From positions 1-36,480 of the forward strand of contig JAUHXA010000068.1 of NCBI GenBank assembly GCA_030427245.1: DNA of 36,480 nt, given 5' to 3'. Made by a program: the position numbers and the translations under genes. The notes under the pieces are model-generated. The model was given only the letters and a program-made list of their open reading frames with translations. It was not told the origin of the DNA and did not search any database. Shown here piece after piece: positions 33,635-36,480 of the stretch (positions within the stretch are counted from its first letter, which is position 1; each line of letters begins with the position of its first letter). The DNA is from Bacteroidia bacterium (lineage in GTDB: Bacteria > Bacteroidota > Bacteroidia > Chitinophagales > UBA2359).

Positions 33635-33952
33635 TTGGCGGCAAAAGGGGCAACTTTAAGCGACAAGAATGCCTTCAAAGAATATGGTTTGACTTACGAA
33701 GAACTTGTTGAAGAAGTTAAGGCTGGGAAATTACAATATCAAGTGGCTTATGCTCATGGAAATCCTTACTACAAAGTGATTCGGCAAGAAGTAGAAGACT
33801 TTATTGCCGAAAAACATGGCGTAAACCATTTGAAGAAAATGGAAACCCATGCACGATTGAAAAAGGTAATGACTGAGTTGCGAAGTCTGAAACGAAAAAT
33901 TAAAAAATTAGAAAAGGAACAGAAAGAGTTGGAGGAAAAGTTGAAAGATTAG
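33635..33952 (+). CDS. Small protein with C-terminal coiled coil; start probably disrupted by a frameshift
   Basis: The open frame encodes GATLSDKNAFKEYGLTYEELVEEVKAGKLQYQVAYAHGNPYYKVIRQEVEDFIAEKHG followed by a Lys/Glu/Leu coiled coil (about 68-105). It looks like a small DNA-binding or adaptor protein, but I recognise no family. No ATG starts this frame; the first usable codon is TTG 33635. An ATG at 33615 gives MSHLEN... in another frame that stops after 14 codons. One extra A in the A4 run at 33628-33631 would join them into MSHLEKRLAAKGATLSDKN, a natural-looking N-terminus. Either a genuine frameshift, a sequencing indel or a TTG start explains this. Its stop codon overlaps the stop of the converging gene. 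Confidence 0.55.
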   Translation: MAAKGATLSDKNAFKEYGLTYEELVEEVKAGKLQYQVAYAHGNPYYKVIRQEVEDFIAEKHGVNHLKKMETHARLKKVMTELRSLKRKIKKLEKEQKELEEKLKD

Positions 33953-34656
33953 TGAAGACACCGCAAATCTGTATTTCCGATTCTTTTGGTGTAGAAATCT
34001 TGGAAGTTAATGGTCATAGAGGAAGTGTTGGGATTTGGGTTTTGGAAAAAGAGTATTTCTATTCTGTGTTCTTCAAGCAATGGACTGTCTTCAATATAGA
34101 GGCGACCTTTTGGTGGAACTTTCTCTTTTAAAATTTTGTAGATTTCCGTTTTCCTTTCCTCTTGATCGGCACTGATTTCTTCAATGTTGTCATAGTTGTA
34201 ACAGACAATCCCCCAGAAATTCACTGGAACACCATCGAAAGCATTGTCAGGTATGTATAGTGGTAACAGATAAGCAACCCTGGCAGAAGAATCAGTTATT
34301 TTTTCTTGAATATAGGCTAAACTGCGGTTTCCTTCATTTTCTAATGAGCCTTTGAGTTCAAATAAATAGATGTTGATGGCACGATTTGCCATAATAATCA
34401 AAGCCTGTTCACAAGGTTTAGAGCCTTCGGGTACACCAAAAATAGGATGCTTCATTTCTAAATCCACCAACCAAGCAATCGGGTCATAGTCGTTTCCACT
34501 ATGAGGGATATTCAGAACATGGACTTCTTTTAGTCCTGCCGCTGTATTTTGCTCTGTAATAATGGTATTTTTTATGACAGGCGTGATAAATTTTGTTTTG
34601 AAGGAGGCTTTTTTCAAAAAATCCTTGATGTGCTTTAAAGTTACTTTCGCAGACAT
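33949..34656 (-). CDS. PD-(D/E)xK nuclease-like protein paired with an OLD/ABC-type ATPase
   Basis: This 235-aa soluble protein has no recognised name. Its centre has the pattern of restriction-endonuclease-fold proteins: GSKPCEQALIIMANRAINIYLFELKGSLE (about 78-106). One strand follows an acidic residue (E83, where relatives often have C-D) and a second strand ends in E100-L-K102. A helix with a Gln (SLAYIQEKI, about 112-120) follows, as in many PD-(D/E)xK nucleases. D58 and D65 could also contribute. The N-terminal and C-terminal parts are mixed alpha/beta. The gene follows the ATPase gene by 12 bp on the same strand and is certainly cotranscribed. Inference: nuclease effector activated by the ATPase. 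The fold assignment is moderately secure, the function is not known. Confidence 0.6.
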   Translation of the reverse strand: MSAKVTLKHIKDFLKKASFKTKFITPVIKNTIITEQNTAAGLKEVHVLNIPHSGNDYDPIAWLVDLEMKHPIFGVPEGSKPCEQALIIMANRAINIYLFELKGSLENEGNRSLAYIQEKITDSSARVAYLLPLYIPDNAFDGVPVNFWGIVCYNYDNIEEISADQEERKTEIYKILKEKVPPKGRLYIEDSPLLEEHRIEILFFQNPNPNTSSMTINFQDFYTKRIGNTDLRCLH

Positions 34657-34668
34657 AAATGCTGATGT

Positions 34669-36048
34669 TTAGGATTCGACTTCTTCTTCGCTCAAATTAA
34701 AAATTTCATCGCTTAAAATATAGTGCATGTCTTTAACTTTCCGTTCTGCTTTTTTGAAATCACTAAAAAACACTCCGTAATCCTTTACCTCATAATCCGT
34801 AATAGATTTCCCATCAAAAAAATACACTCCAAAATCTTGAGGCGTTAAATCTGTCATAGGACTCATCTGTAATCCTTTTTCTTCAATCAGTTTCTCTGTA
34901 TCGATTCCTTTTTCGTGTAGATTGCTTAGTTGAATGTAGTTGTTAATCGTTTCAGCTATCAATGGACTGTGGGTATTGATTAAAACTCTGTTAGAATTTC
35001 GATTTCCAAAACGCATTAATAAATCTATCAAGGCAATTTGATTTTGAGGGTGAAGATTTTCTTCTGGTTCGTCTATCATCAGAAAATTATCATTTTCTAC
35101 TGCCCAATATTTTAGGTATAGATAGAGAGTTGTTAGTTGATTAGAAGAAGAAGAAACAATGTGCATATCTAATTCTTGTTCATTTTTCAGTTTTAATTTA
35201 AATTCAACGGGGGCAATGCCCTTTGATGGTTTAATCTGAACATCTCCTCCAATAATATTTACTAAATCTTGAAGTAAATCAATATAAAAATTTGTAGGAG
35301 TTTCTCTATTATTCATACTTTGAATAATATCGTTCATTGGCAAAGTATAAGGGCGTTTAGATAAATCTTTTATTTTTTCCAAATTAATGGTAGTATTGAA
35401 TTCTTTATGAATCAAATCTGTTTCTTCTTTCGATGCGAAAAAAATGTATTTATTATAGGTAGGATAAAAACTGCGATTAGCAGGTAAAAAATAAATGCTA
35501 CGTGGTTGATTTATCAATATATCAAGAACCTTTCTTGAGAGGGTATGACCAACTCCGTATGGTTCTGATTTTTCATGCAAAAGGCTGATGTTAATTGAGT
35601 TATTGTCATTAGTAGTGATTCCTTTTTTAATTGATACTTTATTTGAAGATTCATTTTTATGTATGGTGATTTCTGTATCGCTGAAATTGATTTTTTCTTT
35701 ATTAAATTTTTCAAAAGAATCTCCTTTGAATTTAATTTGAAAATCATTCTTCAAAAAATGCTGGCTATTCAAATTAAAAACATCCGTAATTAATTTTTTT
35801 TCTAAGGTTTTTTCAAAATCTTCAAGTATGATATTAATATCATTAAGATTAATATCCAAAGTGATAGGTAGACTATCTATATCTATAAAAGGATTTTTTG
35901 TGAAGTTATTTAATTTAAAAACACTCCACAACAACTGACTCATATATGTCTTTCCACTATTGTTATAGCCCACAAAAACATAGAATCGTTTAGATAAATC
36001 TATTTCTCCTTTTTGAATAGGTCCCAAGTTCTTGACAGAAAGTTTCAT
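34669..36048 (-). CDS. OLD-family-like / ABC-type AAA ATPase (first gene of a two-gene module)
   Basis: This 459-aa ATPase starts MKLSVKNLGPIQKGEIDLSKRFYVFVGYNNSGKTYMSQLLW, with Walker A GYNNSGKT at 27-34. The long insertion after it (about 45-190) is low in similarity to anything I know. The second half carries the ABC-type motifs: a signature-like HIVSSSSNQLTTLYLYLKYW (about 295-314), Walker B/D-loop LMIDEPEENLHP (about 320-331) and H-loop INTHSPLIA (about 353-361). No TOPRIM or HNH domain follows, unlike OLD nucleases or Septu partners; the nuclease function may reside in the next gene, 12 bp downstream. The DNA is distinctly AT-rich relative to flanking housekeeping genes, suggesting acquisition. 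ATPases of this class commonly act as sensors in anti-phage systems; that role here is inferred. Confidence 0.85.
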   Translation of the reverse strand: MKLSVKNLGPIQKGEIDLSKRFYVFVGYNNSGKTYMSQLLWSVFKLNNFTKNPFIDIDSLPITLDINLNDINIILEDFEKTLEKKLITDVFNLNSQHFLKNDFQIKFKGDSFEKFNKEKINFSDTEITIHKNESSNKVSIKKGITTNDNNSINISLLHEKSEPYGVGHTLSRKVLDILINQPRSIYFLPANRSFYPTYNKYIFFASKEETDLIHKEFNTTINLEKIKDLSKRPYTLPMNDIIQSMNNRETPTNFYIDLLQDLVNIIGGDVQIKPSKGIAPVEFKLKLKNEQELDMHIVSSSSNQLTTLYLYLKYWAVENDNFLMIDEPEENLHPQNQIALIDLLMRFGNRNSNRVLINTHSPLIAETINNYIQLSNLHEKGIDTEKLIEEKGLQMSPMTDLTPQDFGVYFFDGKSITDYEVKDYGVFFSDFKKAERKVKDMHYILSDEIFNLSEEEVES

Positions 36049-36200
36049 AGTTCACTATTGCTTTTAGCTCAAATCTTTAAAACTGAAAGTTACCAAAAAA
36101 AGTTTAAATAGCCTTTTTTGAACCAGTTTCTTCAAAAAATGTACAACAAAATAAAACGACCTAAATCTGACCTTTCTTTCATAAAAAATTATTAACTTAG

Positions 36201-36208
36201 TAACTTTG
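36201..36208 (+). promoter_or_regulatory. Bacteroidota -7 box (TAACTTTG) upstream of the aminotransferase gene
   Basis: Exact TAnnTTTG match, 48 bp before the ATG at 36257, in the 208-bp region divergent to the ATPase gene. Confidence 0.6.
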
Positions 36209-36256
36209 CGGTTTGAAAACAACAGATTATTATTAACTTCCTAAAAACTAACAAAT

Positions 36257-36480
36257 ATGGCTTCTGATTCATTAAATATAACAGTAGTACGTCCTGATGT
36301 AAAACCGTTTATAAAAACCAATATAAATATTACCCAAATAACAAAATCCAGAATTTCGGAAGTGGATTTTCACAATATTCCTTTTGGTAGGGTATTTTCC
36401 GACCATTTGCTTGTGGTAGATTACAAAGACGGTGCGTGGCAAAAACCTGAAATTAAGCCTTTTGGAGACATGATGCTTTC
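36257..36480 (+). CDS. ilvE: Branched-chain amino acid aminotransferase (3' end outside the window)
   Basis: Seventy-four codons are visible before the window ends. The start MASDSLNITVVRPDVK followed by TKSRISEVDFHNIPFGRVFSDHLLVVDYKDGAWQKPEIKPFGDMML matches the N-terminus of fold-type IV branched-chain aminotransferases (BCAT; pattern FGxxFSDHMxxxDYxDGxW, then PFGxxxL). BCAT transfers the amino group of Val, Leu or Ile to 2-oxoglutarate with PLP. The catalytic Lys lies beyond the window. It is divergent from the ATPase-nuclease module and has its own promoter box. Housekeeping gene, which marks the right border of the accessory insertion. Confidence 0.85.
   Translation, partial: MASDSLNITVVRPDVKPFIKTNINITQITKSRISEVDFHNIPFGRVFSDHLLVVDYKDGAWQKPEIKPFGDMML

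Noticed and set aside
1-36480. One continuous defence island
   Set aside because: RM, XisHI, HD-Pycsar and ATPase-nuclease genes are separated by carotenoid, LPS, transport and stress genes, so independent insertions are the simpler reading.

Overview
The window looks like chromosomal DNA of a Bacteroidota bacterium. The G+C is moderate to low. The gene set is typical of the phylum: an OstA-like LPS-transport protein, a VPS10/BNR secreted protein, a carotenoid hydratase-like protein, an FHA-ABC2 transporter and a branched-chain aminotransferase. Several promoters carry the phylum's TAnnTTTG -7 box (15460, 31543, 36201; minus strand 29719). I cannot place it below phylum with confidence, though Saprospiria/Chitinophagia-like lineages would fit. 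I recognised no rRNA, tRNA or CRISPR array.

Layout. 1-5713: a type I restriction-modification operon, hsdM (5' end outside the window), hsdS and hsdR. A duplicated hsdM tail and a 150-bp hairpin-rich insert lie at the M/S junction. 5824-6563: a minus-strand xisH-xisI pair. 6646-13228: a minus-strand block in which two paralogous GT-C membrane glycosyltransferases lie downstream of a VPS10/BNR protein; two remnants of the BNR gene's 3' end show that the glycosyltransferase plus BNR-tail unit was duplicated in tandem. 13403-15383: two secreted proteins, one made almost entirely of H-x-Y-D-x-T-K-K-W type repeats. 15492-16900: an SDR oxidoreductase and a CruF-like carotenoid enzyme. 16962-22368: minus-strand K+ channel with RCK domain, a small secreted DUF1579-like protein, a double-FHA ABC transporter and a YihY-type membrane protein.

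22400-29688: a degenerate HD domain fused to a Pycsar-type membrane effector, a free-standing secreted kinase-like domain, an AraC-type regulator, a small cytosolic protein, Dps, a holin-like membrane protein and a membrane-anchored EEP-family hydrolase. 30154-31390: two tandem ECF sigma factors. 31580-33952: OstA-like protein and a small coiled-coil protein whose start appears frameshifted. 33949-36048: a minus-strand OLD/ABC-like ATPase paired with a small PD-(D/E)xK-like protein, which I consider the best candidate for an undescribed defence-type module. 36257-end: start of a branched-chain aminotransferase.

Nucleic-acid-targeting or immune-like genes recur (type I RM, XisHI, HD-Pycsar effector, ATPase-nuclease pair), but they are separated by housekeeping genes. 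The window is better described as ordinary chromosome with several small accessory insertions than as one defence island. A 106-bp MITE-like repeat occurs twice, 9.25 kb apart, with one mismatch.
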